A model generated the notes under the pieces. That model saw only the letters and a program-made list of their open reading frames with translations, ran no database searches and had not been told where the DNA came from. DNA of 37,020 nt, from the NCBI GenBank assembly GCA_051745395.1, contig JBNJEA010000013.1, positions 1 to 37,020 on the forward strand, in the 5' to 3' direction. The stretch is from JBNJEA01 sp051745395. Its GTDB lineage: Bacteria; Desulfobacterota; Desulfobacteria; Desulfobacterales; Desulfosalsimonadaceae. A program made the translations under genes and the position numbers. Positions 8,946 to 17,831 of this stretch are shown here, in pieces; the first letter of the stretch is position 1, and each line of letters starts with the position of its first letter.

Positions 8946-10148
8946 CTATAATTGTTCCGTAGCCACATCCGGGCCGCCAAGGGCTTTAACACCCGGCAGG
9001 GGTTTGCCTTCAAGCAGCTGCAAAAAGGCGCCGCCGCCGGTGGAAATATAGGAAATCCGGTCGGTCTGCCCGCTGCTGTGAATGGCCACATCCGTATCCC
9101 CGCCGCCCACGATGGACAGAGCATAGGAATCGGCCACACTGTAGACCATCGACAGTGTTCCCCGGCTAAACGCATCGATTTCAAACATGCCCATGGGCCC
9201 GTTCCAGACAATGGTCTTGGCGTTATAGAGGGCTTCGGCAAACAGCTTGGATGTCGCCGGCCCGATATCCAAGGCCATCCAGTCCGGCGGGATCTCCTGG
9301 ATGGGCACGATCTTGGTTTCGCAATTGGGATCGGGACCGGGGGCCACCACCGCATCCACCGGCAGGTAAAACTTGATGTTTTCCTTGATGGCGCGGTTGC
9401 GAAGATCGCCTGCGGCTTCCACCAGCTCGTCTTCGACCTTGGATTTGCCCAGGTCAAATCCCATGCTCTGCAGAAAGGTATTGGCCATGGCCCCGCCGAT
9501 GATAAACTTGTTGACCCGGTTTAACATGTTTTCCAGGGCGCCGAACTTGCTCGATACCTTGGCGCCGCCGATAACGGCCACCAGCGGCCGCCGGGGGTTT
9601 TCCATGGCATCCTTGAAGTACTTGAGCTCCTTTAACATCAAAAAACCGGCCGCCGATTGACGGGTATGCCGGGTAATGGCCTCCACCGAAGCATGGGCGC
9701 GGTGGCTGACGGCGAATGCATCGTTGATGTAAATATCGCCCAAATCGGCAAGGGATCGGGCAAAGGCCTCGTCGTTTTTTTCCTCTTCGGGATAAAACCG
9801 GAGGTTTTCCAGCAGCAGGATATCGTCGTCGCCCATCTGATCGACCATTTGCTTGACCTCGTCGCCGACGCAGTCCGGCGCCATGGTCACCTCGTGCTTT
9901 AACAGCCGGCCGAGCCGCTTGGCCACCGGCGCCAGACTCAATTCGGCCACGGGCTTTCCCTTGGGCCGCCCCATGTGGGACATAATCACCAGCCTGCCCT
10001 TGTTGTCCAAGATGTACTGCAGCGTCGGCAGCACCTCCCGGATACGGGTATCATCGGTGATATTTTGATGCTCATCGAGCGGGACATTGAAATCCACCCG
10101 TACCAACACGCGCTTGTTTTCCAGACTGAGCGCCTTGATGGATTGCAT
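8946..10148 (-). CDS. pgk: Phosphoglycerate kinase
   Basis: 400 aa, full length for the family. It transfers phosphate between 1,3-bisphosphoglycerate and ADP in glycolysis or gluconeogenesis, in the cytosol. The N-terminal substrate domain begins with VLVRVDFNVPLD, then SHMGRPKG and ENLRFYPEEE. The hinge and nucleotide domain has VIGGAKVSSK, WNGPMGMFE, and the phosphate-binding GGGDT and STGGGAF near the end. All signature motifs are intact. The start is ATG with SD GGGAGG 5 nt upstream. It is the third gene of a minus-strand group radC - small Cys protein - pgk with a 36-bp gap upstream, and a hairpin terminator follows. Confidence 0.98.
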   Translation of the reverse strand: MQSIKALSLENKRVLVRVDFNVPLDEHQNITDDTRIREVLPTLQYILDNKGRLVIMSHMGRPKGKPVAELSLAPVAKRLGRLLKHEVTMAPDCVGDEVKQMVDQMGDDDILLLENLRFYPEEEKNDEAFARSLADLGDIYINDAFAVSHRAHASVEAITRHTRQSAAGFLMLKELKYFKDAMENPRRPLVAVIGGAKVSSKFGALENMLNRVNKFIIGGAMANTFLQSMGFDLGKSKVEDELVEAAGDLRNRAIKENIKFYLPVDAVVAPGPDPNCETKIVPIQEIPPDWMALDIGPATSKLFAEALYNAKTIVWNGPMGMFEIDAFSRGTLSMVYSVADSYALSIVGGGDTDVAIHSSGQTDRISYISTGGGAFLQLLEGKPLPGVKALGGPDVATEQL

Positions 10149-10184
10149 AGGGGCCTCCCTTGTTATTTTCGCGTCTTTCGTGGT

Positions 10185-10472
10185 TTAATTACTGCCCTTG
10201 TGCTGCCGGCGTTTTTTGCTTAGCGATTTTTTTTTCGACCACCGCTGAAAAAAGGAAATGGCGCGCGATTGATAGGCCCGGTCCACCTTTTCCTCTTCCA
10301 CGTCAACGCCTTCGGGCTGCTGCATGGCCGTCTGCAGACACTCGGTTTTAAATACGCAGGCCATGCAGATCGCCGGCGAGTGGCGCAGCCCGTCTTGGCC
10401 CTTCGGAAACACCAGTTCGAGTTGGCCGAAACATGCCGGTCTTGGCTGATTTTCCTCTTGCTCCATCTCCAT
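10185..10472 (-). CDS. Small cysteine-motif protein (possible metal-binding)
   Basis: About 95 aa. The central segment holds four cysteines: one in PACFGQ, two in ICMAC, and one in KTECLQ. The stretch 'QDGLRHSPAICMACVFKTECL' type pattern is one I associate with small Desulfobacterota proteins of unknown role. Zinc or iron-sulfur binding is inferred from the Cys set. The C-terminus is highly basic (KKKSLSKKRRQHKGSN). Three starts are close together (GTG 10475, ATG 10472, ATG 10466); I chose ATG 10472, which has a GGGA-type SD about 5 nt upstream. It lies between radC and pgk on the same strand, 36 bp before pgk. Confidence 0.65.
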   Translation of the reverse strand: MEMEQEENQPRPACFGQLELVFPKGQDGLRHSPAICMACVFKTECLQTAMQQPEGVDVEEEKVDRAYQSRAISFFQRWSKKKSLSKKRRQHKGSN

Positions 10473-10589
10473 CACATTCCCGCTTTACGCTTTAGAAAAC
10501 ACCCAAGTCTCCACTTTCATAAAATATACATCCCGGCCCCGATAGACAAACCTTTCGACCCCACCGGGTTTTTGCCACCACGGCCCGTT

Positions 10590-11324
10590 TCAGGAAAAAT
10601 GGTTGAGCTGCTGTTCATACTGGCGGCGCATCCGGGCGATATGGCCGGTGTCGGCAAAGCTGTAATAGCAATTGTTGCCGATCACCAGATGCTCGTGCGC
10701 GGTAATGCCGACGGTCATGCAGGCAAACACCAGGCGCCGGGTAATATCGATATCGGCCGGCGAGGGCTCGGGGTCGCCGGAGGGGTGATTGTGGGCAAAA
10801 ATCACGGCTGCGGCCCGGTGGTTTAACGCCGCGTGCACAATCTCGCGCGGATAGACAGAACTTGCCGTCAGGGTGCCTTCAAACATCGTTTCCACGGCAG
10901 TAACGCGGTTTTTGGCATCTAAAAACAGCACATTGAAACATTCACGGGCCCGGCCGGACATGCTCTGGTACAGATAGTCAAACAACGCCTCGGCGTTGCT
11001 TACCACGTCGGTGTGCACCACCTTTTTTTCAAGGTAACGCCGGGCCACGGCGGGCACCAGTTTAATCCCGAAAGCGTTTTTTTCACCGATGCCTTTGATC
11101 TGGCACAGTTCGTTGATCGAAGCCTCAAATACCCCGGACAGGGTCTTAAAACGGGCAAGGGCGGCCTTGGCCGGCGCTTTGCAGTCCTTTCGCGGCATGG
11201 CAAGGGTCAGCAGCAACTCGATGACTTCGTAGTCATGGAAGCCGCTCAGGCCCCCGGCAAGAAATTTTTCCCGCAGGCGCCGCCGGTGGCCTTCTGCCGA
11301 TTTTTCGGAATCGTCTCGGGTCAT
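10590..11324 (-). CDS. radC: RadC family protein (JAB1/MPN metalloprotease-fold)
   Basis: 244 aa. The N-terminal half has the UPF0758 helical region with a helix-hairpin-helix-like segment (CQIKGIGEKNAFGIKL, about 74-89). The C-terminal half is the MPN/JAB domain with the zinc motif HNHPSGDPEPSPAD: His178, His180 and Asp191 form the JAMM set. The name 'DNA repair protein' is historical, and the biochemical role of RadC is not settled. The ATG start gives normal family length. It lies 78 bp downstream of gpsA on the same strand and may be co-transcribed with the small Cys protein and pgk. Confidence 0.93.
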   Translation of the reverse strand: MTRDDSEKSAEGHRRRLREKFLAGGLSGFHDYEVIELLLTLAMPRKDCKAPAKAALARFKTLSGVFEASINELCQIKGIGEKNAFGIKLVPAVARRYLEKKVVHTDVVSNAEALFDYLYQSMSGRARECFNVLFLDAKNRVTAVETMFEGTLTASSVYPREIVHAALNHRAAAVIFAHNHPSGDPEPSPADIDITRRLVFACMTVGITAHEHLVIGNNCYYSFADTGHIARMRRQYEQQLNHFS

Positions 11325-11402
11325 GATCTGAAACGGGCTGAGCGTGACAATCGCGGTGCGTCGAATCCGAGGGGAAAAATCCGGCTTCGGATTTTTAGCG
11401 CG

Positions 11403-12425
11403 TTACTCGAGATCCTCCAGCTCCCCCTTCAACCCGCGGGTCATTAACTGGTATACCGCATCTTTCGGGTCTAAGGATTCGTAGAGCACCGAGAAAACCG
11501 CCTGTGCGATCGGCATCTCCACATCGAGTTTCCGCGACAGGTTATAGACGGATTTGGCCGTTTTCACCCCCTCGGCCACCATCCGCATTTCAGACAAAAT
11601 ATCGGCGAGTTTCTTGCCCTCCCCGATTTTTACGCCAACGGTATGATTGCGGCTTAACGCCCCGGTACAGGTCAGCATCAGGTCCCCGACCCCGGCAAGG
11701 CCGGCAAACGTGTGGGGATTGGCGCCCAGGCGGATGCCCAGCCGCCGGATTTCGGTCAAACCGCGGGTAATCAGCGCCGCCCGGCTGTTTAACCCCAGAC
11801 CCAGGCCGTCGACGATGCCCGAGGCGATGGCGATGACGTTTTTCACCGCGCCGCCGAGTTCCACGCCGATTAAATCCGGGTTGGTATAGACCCGGAAATA
11901 GGACGTGGAAAATACCTGCTGCACGTCGCGGGCCACCTCGTTTCCCGTGGCGGCGGCAGTAACCACTGTGGGGCTCTTCTGCGCGACTTCCTTGGCAAAA
12001 CTCGGGCCGGACAGCACCGCCAGGCGGTCGGCGTGGGGCAAAATCTCGGCCAGGACCCCGCTCATGGTCAGACGGGTTTCGTTTTCGATGCCCTTGGCCG
12101 CCGAAACCACGATGGCCCGGTCGGAAATCACGGCCGCGGCGTCCGCGGCAACGCTTCGCATCACGTGGGACGGCACCACCAGCAGCACCAGGTCCTTGCC
12201 GGCCACCGCGGCGGAAAGATCATTGGTGGCGACCACGTTTTGGGAAAGGACAATGCCAGGCAGAAACATCTTGTTTTCATTTGCGCTGTTGATGCTGTCG
12301 GCCACCTCGGCCTCGTATGCCCAGAGATCAATTCCATATCCCTTGCTGCCCAGAAGATCGGCCAGGGCCGTGCCCCAACTGCCGGCACCGACAACGCCGA
12401 TTTTTGCATCTCCCACATCTATCAT
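11403..12425 (-). CDS. gpsA: Glycerol-3-phosphate dehydrogenase [NAD(P)+]
   Basis: 340 aa, normal length. It reduces dihydroxyacetone phosphate to sn-glycerol-3-phosphate for phospholipid synthesis, in the cytosol. The Rossmann motif GVVGAGSWGTALA lies at the N-terminus. SAAKGIE and GPSFAKEV follow, and the substrate/catalytic helix GGAVKNVIAIASGI contains the conserved Lys. The C-terminal domain has GLAGVGDLMLTC and the family's 'E.RMVAEGV' segment. The start ATG overlaps the gyrA stop as ATGA, indicating translational coupling with gyrA. Confidence 0.97.
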   Translation of the reverse strand: MIDVGDAKIGVVGAGSWGTALADLLGSKGYGIDLWAYEAEVADSINSANENKMFLPGIVLSQNVVATNDLSAAVAGKDLVLLVVPSHVMRSVAADAAAVISDRAIVVSAAKGIENETRLTMSGVLAEILPHADRLAVLSGPSFAKEVAQKSPTVVTAAATGNEVARDVQQVFSTSYFRVYTNPDLIGVELGGAVKNVIAIASGIVDGLGLGLNSRAALITRGLTEIRRLGIRLGANPHTFAGLAGVGDLMLTCTGALSRNHTVGVKIGEGKKLADILSEMRMVAEGVKTAKSVYNLSRKLDVEMPIAQAVFSVLYESLDPKDAVYQLMTRGLKGELEDLE

Positions 12426-14899
12426 GTAACTGCTTCTCCCTCATCGCCGTTTTCGCCGTTTGGCGCATCCTCTTCTTTTTCCGCCAGGCGGGCGGCACTG
12501 ACCAGGCGTTCGCCGGGCTCCATGTCAATGAGTTTCACGCCCTGGGTATTGCGGCTGATCACGGAAATATCGGCGATGGCCATCCGGATGATCTTGCCGC
12601 CGTTGGTGACCAGCATCACGTCATCTTCATCGCTGACCACCAGAATGGTGACCACCTGGCCGTTTCGCTGATTGGTCTTGATCGTGATCACGCCCTTGCC
12701 GCCCCGCTTTTGCACCGGGTACTCATCGATTAAAGTTCGCTTGCCGTAGCCGTTTTCCGTGGCGGTAAACAGGGTCTGGCCGTGGGTGAGCACCTCCATG
12801 CCCACGAGCTGATCGCCATCTAACAACCCCATGCCCCGCACCCCCTGGGAGATGCGGCCGCTGGCGCGGACGTCGGTTTCGTGAAACCGGATGGACTTGC
12901 CGAAAAGCGAGCACAGAAACACGTTGCGGGTGCCGTCGGTCATCCGCACGGCGATGAGCTCATCGCCGGCGCGCAGGTTGATGGCGATGATGCCGCCGGA
13001 GCGGGGCCGGGAAAAGGCCATGATGTCGGTCTTTTTCACCAGCCCCTGCCGGGTGGCCATTAGAATATGGTGGCCGGGGGTATATTCGGGCACGGCAAGC
13101 ACGGTGGTCAGGCGTTCGTCTTCGGTGAAATTGAGCAGGTTGACAATAGCCTTTCCCCGGCTGGCCCGGCCGCCCTGGGGAATATCGTAGACCTTGCACC
13201 AGTACACCCGCCCGCGGTTGGTGAAAAACAGGAAGTTGTGATGGGTCGAGGCCACAAACAGGTGTTCAACGAAATCCTCCTCTTTAGTCCCCATGCCGGT
13301 CTTGCCCTTGCCGCCGCGATGCTGCTTCTGGTACAGGGTGATCGGATTGCGCTTGATGTAGCCGCCGTTGGTGATGGTCACCACCATGTCTTCTTCGGCG
13401 ATCATATCCTCCATGGTGATTTCCCGGGTTTGGGCAACAATTTCAGTCCGCCGCCCGTCGCCGAAGGTTTCCTGGATTTCGGAGAGCTCGTCCTTGATGA
13501 TATTCAACACCAGCCGTTCGCTGGCCAAAATTTCCCGGTACCGGGCGATGGCCTGCAAAATGTCGATATGCTCCTGCTTGATCTTGTCGCGCTCCAGTCC
13601 GGTCAGTCGCTGCAGGCGCATATCTAAAATCGCCTGGGCCTGGGCATCGGACAATGCGAAGCGCTCGATCAACTGCGACTTGGCCTCTGCCGGCGATGCC
13701 GCACTGCGGATCAGATTGACCACCTCATCGAGGTTGTCTAAGGCCACGATCAGGCCTTCGAGAATATGGGCCCGGGCCTCGGCCTTTTTCAGGTCATAGC
13801 GGGTCCGCCGGATGATGATTTCCTTGCGGTGGACGATGAAGTGCTCGAGGATTTCCTTGAGGTTCATCACTTCCGGCCGGCGGTTGACCACGGCCAGAAA
13901 CATCATGCCGAAATTGTTTTCAAGCTGGGTGTGCTTGTAGAGCTTGTTTAAAATCACCTCGCCCATGGCCTCGCGCTTGAGCGCCACGGCCACCCGGATG
14001 CCCTCCTTATCGGACTCATCCCGGACATACTTGATGCCCTCGATTTGCTTGTTTTTCACCAACTCGGCAATTTTTTCGATCAGGTTGGCCTTGTTGACCT
14101 GGTAGGGCAGCTCGCGGACCACGAGGGTTTCCTGCTGGGTCTTTTTGTCTTCTTCAATTTCGACCCGCGCCCGGATGCGCAGCTTGCCCCGTCCGGTTTG
14201 ATAGGCCTGGCGGATGCCTTCGGTACCGTAAATAATGCCGCCGGTGGGAAAATCCGGCCCGGCCATGTACTGCATCAGGGCGTCGATGGAAATTTCGCTG
14301 TCGTCGATGAGCGCCTTGATGGCCTCGCAGAGCTCGTTTAAGTTGTGGGGCGGAATATTGGTGGCCATGCCCACGGCAATGCCGGCCGAGCCGTTTAAAA
14401 GCAAAGACGGGACTTTGGCCGGCAGGACGGTGGGCTCGTGGATGGTCTCGTCGTAGTTTAGCTGCCAGTCGACGGTTTCCTTGTCGATATCTTCGAGCAT
14501 CTGATGGGCCAGCCGCGCCATGCGCACCTCGGTGTAACGCATGGCCGCCGGCGGATCACCGTCAATGGAGCCGAAATTGCCCTGCCCGTCCACAAAGGGG
14601 TAGCGCAGCGAAAAATCCTGGGCGAGGCGGACAATGGCGTCGTATACCGCCGCATCGCCGTGCGGGTGATACTTACCGATGACATCACCGACAATGCGGG
14701 CGGATTTCTTATACGGCTTGTTCCAGTCGTTTTTCAACTCCCGCATGGCGAATAAAATGCGGCGATGCACCGGTTTCATCCCATCGCGCACGTCGGGCAG
14801 CGCCCTGCCGATGATCACGCTCATCGCATAATCGAGATAGGACTGGCGCATTTCCTTTTCGATGCTGATATCTGAAATCTGCTGCTCGTTATCGCCCAT
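12422..14899 (-). CDS. gyrA: DNA gyrase subunit A
   Basis: 825 aa. Breakage-reunion subunit of the GyrA2B2 type II topoisomerase that introduces negative supercoils. The N-terminal winged-helix region has RALPDVRDGMKPVHRR and the catalytic Tyr122 in MRYTEVRM. The quinolone-resistance-determining region reads GDAAVYD, with Ala at position 83 where E. coli has Ser, and Asp87 retained. The C-terminal beta-pinwheel has a GyrA box, QKRGGKG, supporting gyrase rather than topo IV ParC. The tail is acidic (EKEEDAPNGENGDEGEAVT). SD AGGAG precedes the ATG. gyrB is not in the window. It overlaps gpsA by 4 nt. Confidence 0.98.
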   Translation of the reverse strand: MGDNEQQISDISIEKEMRQSYLDYAMSVIIGRALPDVRDGMKPVHRRILFAMRELKNDWNKPYKKSARIVGDVIGKYHPHGDAAVYDAIVRLAQDFSLRYPFVDGQGNFGSIDGDPPAAMRYTEVRMARLAHQMLEDIDKETVDWQLNYDETIHEPTVLPAKVPSLLLNGSAGIAVGMATNIPPHNLNELCEAIKALIDDSEISIDALMQYMAGPDFPTGGIIYGTEGIRQAYQTGRGKLRIRARVEIEEDKKTQQETLVVRELPYQVNKANLIEKIAELVKNKQIEGIKYVRDESDKEGIRVAVALKREAMGEVILNKLYKHTQLENNFGMMFLAVVNRRPEVMNLKEILEHFIVHRKEIIIRRTRYDLKKAEARAHILEGLIVALDNLDEVVNLIRSAASPAEAKSQLIERFALSDAQAQAILDMRLQRLTGLERDKIKQEHIDILQAIARYREILASERLVLNIIKDELSEIQETFGDGRRTEIVAQTREITMEDMIAEEDMVVTITNGGYIKRNPITLYQKQHRGGKGKTGMGTKEEDFVEHLFVASTHHNFLFFTNRGRVYWCKVYDIPQGGRASRGKAIVNLLNFTEDERLTTVLAVPEYTPGHHILMATRQGLVKKTDIMAFSRPRSGGIIAINLRAGDELIAVRMTDGTRNVFLCSLFGKSIRFHETDVRASGRISQGVRGMGLLDGDQLVGMEVLTHGQTLFTATENGYGKRTLIDEYPVQKRGGKGVITIKTNQRNGQVVTILVVSDEDDVMLVTNGGKIIRMAIADISVISRNTQGVKLIDMEPGERLVSAARLAEKEEDAPNGENGDEGEAVT

Positions 14900-15033
14900 T
14901 TCCGCTCCTGATAAATTTTACGGCATCCAAACCCGATAAAAATGTCGCCGGCAAAACCAAACACTTCTCCTTTTGCCCGCTGTGCCCCGGATCGCACAAG
15001 CCGGAAGGGGCCAACCGGTTTTCCGGCCAGCCC

Positions 15034-15198
15034 TTATTTCTTGTCAATAAAGCCCAGCGCCGCAAATGCGAGGATAATTTCAAACACAAACATCGCCGGA
15101 AAACTGTGGGTGAAGTAATAGACAATGCCGCCGCCGACAATGACCGGAACCCCGAAAATGATCAGTGTACCGAGTTTTCTGCTGATGCTGATCGCCAT
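15034..15198 (-). CDS. Small two-helix membrane protein, 54 aa
   Basis: 54 aa: a short basic start (MAISISRKLG), a hydrophobic helix about 11-29, a turn with HSFP, a second hydrophobic helix about 34-50, and C-terminal IDKK. A strong SD, AAGGAG, lies 6 nt upstream of ATG 15198; this fixes the start well inside a longer open frame that reaches 15312. It lies between the thiolase and gyrA on the same strand. Function unknown; no family recognised. Confidence 0.65.
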   Translation of the reverse strand: MAISISRKLGTLIIFGVPVIVGGGIVYYFTHSFPAMFVFEIILAFAALGFIDKK

Positions 15199-15301
15199 GA
15201 TATGCTCCTTGCTCGCTCTGATAAGGTCGTGCTTGACTTGCCGCTGCCTATGGCCGGGGCGAATTCCAAAAAATGAAAGAAAGGCGGTTTTCGCTTCCCG
15301 A

Positions 15302-16588
15302 CTATGCTTCAATGATCATGGCCATGCCCATGCCGCCGCCGATGCACATGGAAATCAGGCCGCTGCCGCCCCCATTGGCCTGGATCTGGTAGACGGCGCT
15401 GACCATCTGGCGCGCCCCGGTGCATCCGATGGGATGACCCAGGGAGATGCCGCTGCCGACCTGGTTGGGCTTTTCGGTCGGGATGTCGAGTTCACGGAAG
15501 CAGGCCAGGGCCTGGGAAGCAAAGGCTTCATTGAGTTCAATGACATCGAGGTCGGCAATCGACATGCCGGTGCGCTTCAATACCTTTCGGATGGCCGGAA
15601 TCGGCCCGAGGCCCATGTAAGCCGGATCCACTCCGCCGCCGGCAAATGATTTGATCTTTGCCATGGGCGTGAGGCCCAATTCTTTTGCGCGCTCGGCGCT
15701 CATCAGCATCACTGCGGCCGCCCCGTCGTTGATGCCCGAGGCGTTGCCGGCGGTTACGGTGCCGTCTTTTCGGAACACGGGCTTTAACTTGGTCATCTTT
15801 TCCATGTCGGTTTCCATGGGGCGCTCATCGGTGTCGACCACTACGTCGCCCTTTCGGGTCTTGATGGTCACGGGCGCGATTTCCCTGGCAAAGGTGCCGT
15901 TTTTGATGGCCGCCAGGGCCCGGTTGTGGCTCATCACGGAAAGTTCATCCTGCTCCTGCCGGGAAATGCCGTATTTGTCCACGATATTTTCCGCGGTAAA
16001 GCCCATGTGATAGCCGTAAAAAATTTCATAAAGGCCGTCGTAGACCATGAGGTCTAAAACTTCGCCCTTGCCGGTGACCTCCATCCGGTGGCCCCAACGG
16101 GCCTTGGGCAGGGCCATGGGGGCCGTGCTCATGCTTTCCTGACCGCCGGCGACGATGACATCGGCCTCTCCGGACATGATCGAGGCCGCGCCCAAAGCGA
16201 TGGACTTCAGCCCGGAGGCGCAGACCTTGTTGACCGTAAATGCCGGGGTTTCCTTCGGGATTCCGCCGCGGATCATGCTCTGGCGACCCGGATTCTGGCC
16301 CTGGCCGGCGAGCAGCACATTGCCCATGATGACTTCATCAATGGAGACGGGGGCGGCGTTTTCGTCCCAACCCGCGTCGGTTTCCTCGAGTTCGATGCGG
16401 CCCTGGTCTTTGAGTGCGTCCGGGGCCGCGGCCAGCTTGTCATCCCCGACCACCGGCCGCAGTCCGGCCCGCTGGACCGCTTCACGGATCACGCGCCGGC
16501 CGAGTTCCACCGCGGTCACATCCTTTAATGTACCGCCGAAAGCCCCGACGGGTGTTCTGGCTCCGCTGACAATGACAACTTCTTGCAT
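15302..16588 (-). CDS. Acetyl-CoA acetyltransferase (thiolase) with an N-terminal-domain insertion
   Basis: 428 aa, about 35 longer than a standard thiolase (about 393). It condenses or cleaves acyl-CoA/acetyl-CoA in beta-oxidation or acetoacetyl-CoA metabolism. The nucleophile Cys123 is in NKVCASGLKS; the catalytic His is in GHPIGCTG, and the second Cys in CIGGGMG near the end. The extra residues, about 47-80, lie between RAGLRP and VSIDEVIMGN, upstream of the active Cys and rich in Asp, Glu and Ala. Both flanks align well with ordinary thiolases, so this is an insertion and not a frameshift. SD GGGAGG lies 8 nt before the ATG. An AT-rich stretch (about 16660-16740) upstream probably holds its promoter. 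Confidence 0.94.
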   Translation of the reverse strand: MQEVVIVSGARTPVGAFGGTLKDVTAVELGRRVIREAVQRAGLRPVVGDDKLAAAPDALKDQGRIELEETDAGWDENAAPVSIDEVIMGNVLLAGQGQNPGRQSMIRGGIPKETPAFTVNKVCASGLKSIALGAASIMSGEADVIVAGGQESMSTAPMALPKARWGHRMEVTGKGEVLDLMVYDGLYEIFYGYHMGFTAENIVDKYGISRQEQDELSVMSHNRALAAIKNGTFAREIAPVTIKTRKGDVVVDTDERPMETDMEKMTKLKPVFRKDGTVTAGNASGINDGAAAVMLMSAERAKELGLTPMAKIKSFAGGGVDPAYMGLGPIPAIRKVLKRTGMSIADLDVIELNEAFASQALACFRELDIPTEKPNQVGSGISLGHPIGCTGARQMVSAVYQIQANGGGSGLISMCIGGGMGMAMIIEA

Positions 16589-16872
16589 ATCTGCATCCTC
16601 CCTGCTAAGACGTGTGTAAGGGCCGGTTTGAAATCGCGTAAACCGACGCTACAGATTTGATTGACGGGATATTTTCCAATTTCGTATTTTTATAAAAATC
16701 TGTTGTTATTTCGATAAATTTAAAATTTTTATCAAATTTGGCCGCCAAACACAAGTACAATCACGGAAGCGCCCGGCAAAAAAACGCTGTCAGAAGGCAG
16801 CGCCCGTTTCGGCCGATCACCGGCGAAAAAGACTGAACCGAAACCTTTCAAAGGCCGTGCTACGCTATTTTC

Positions 16873-17691
16873 ATGTGCCTGATTGCCATTGCATATCGCG
16901 TTCATCCCGGCTACCCGGTTATCATTGCCGCCAACCGCGATGAATTCTTCCATCGCCCCACTGCGCCGCTTCATTTCTGGGAAGAGGCCCCTGACCTCCT
17001 TGCCGGCCGGGATCTGCAGGGCCACGGTACCTGGCTCGGGGTGACCCGAAGCGGCAAAATCGCCGCGGTGACCAACTACCGCGATCCGCAGTCGCTTTCG
17101 GCCGCCGGCCTGTCCCGGGGCAGCCTGGCTGCCGATTATCTGGCCGGCGATTGCGGACCCGAGGCCTACCTGCGCCGCATCGAGGCGCAAAAGGATCGCT
17201 ACAACGGCTTTAACCTCTTAGTCGGCGATGACAAACAACTCTGGTGGTATTCCAACAAAAACGGCGGCATCTACCAACTGCCGCCCGGCATCCATGTCAT
17301 CAGCAACCATCTGCTCAACACCGACTGGCCCAAGGCGGAAAAGGCAAAAGCCGGCATGCAGAACCTGATCGCCGGCCGCGGCCTTCTGCAGCCGGAGGAT
17401 TTCTTGAACCTGCTTTTCGATCAAAGCCGCCCGCCGGATGACCAACTGCCGGACACGGGTATCGGGCTGGACTGGGAGCGGATACTGTCGCCCGTCTTTG
17501 TTTCCAGCGAAATCTACGGCACCCGGTCGTCTTCCGTCATACTAATCGATGAAACCCGGAAACTGGTCTTCTGGGAACGTACCTTCGAAATGGCCGACGG
17601 CCGCCCGAGACAGCGCGAGACGCGCCGGTTTGATTTTCAGATCCGGGAAAATGCATCAGTCAACACTGATCGAGGGACAACCCACTCGTAA
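16873..17691 (+). CDS. NRDE/TANGO2 family protein
   Basis: 272 aa. It begins with MCLIAIAY and contains the family-defining Asn-Arg-Asp-Glu motif at 21-24 (AANRDEFFHRPT), followed by LAGRDLQGHGTWLGV and VTNYRDP, all classic for the family. Cys2 right after the initiator Met suggests an Ntn-hydrolase-like fold; eukaryotic TANGO2 has been linked to heme trafficking and lipid metabolism, but the bacterial role is open. Transcribed divergently from the thiolase across a 284-bp AT-rich intergenic region. No good SD precedes the ATG, though starting at MCLIA is strongly supported by the family. Confidence 0.9.
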   Translation: MCLIAIAYRVHPGYPVIIAANRDEFFHRPTAPLHFWEEAPDLLAGRDLQGHGTWLGVTRSGKIAAVTNYRDPQSLSAAGLSRGSLAADYLAGDCGPEAYLRRIEAQKDRYNGFNLLVGDDKQLWWYSNKNGGIYQLPPGIHVISNHLLNTDWPKAEKAKAGMQNLIAGRGLLQPEDFLNLLFDQSRPPDDQLPDTGIGLDWERILSPVFVSSEIYGTRSSSVILIDETRKLVFWERTFEMADGRPRQRETRRFDFQIRENASVNTDRGTTHS

Positions 17692-17831
17692 ACTTCTAAA
17701 TTTCGCTGAAGCACGGAAAGGCAATCAAACCATCCGCAACCCCTTGATTTCTTGGATAACAGGGGCGTGAAAAAATTTTCTCGCTCAAAAGTCTCTTGCC
17801 GGCCAGCGGGTGGAGCGGGGTGGCTGTATAA

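Noticed and set aside
15199..15312. Longer 92-aa form of the small membrane protein
   Set aside because: A strong SD sits 6 nt before ATG 15198; the extra N-terminal residues look non-coding.
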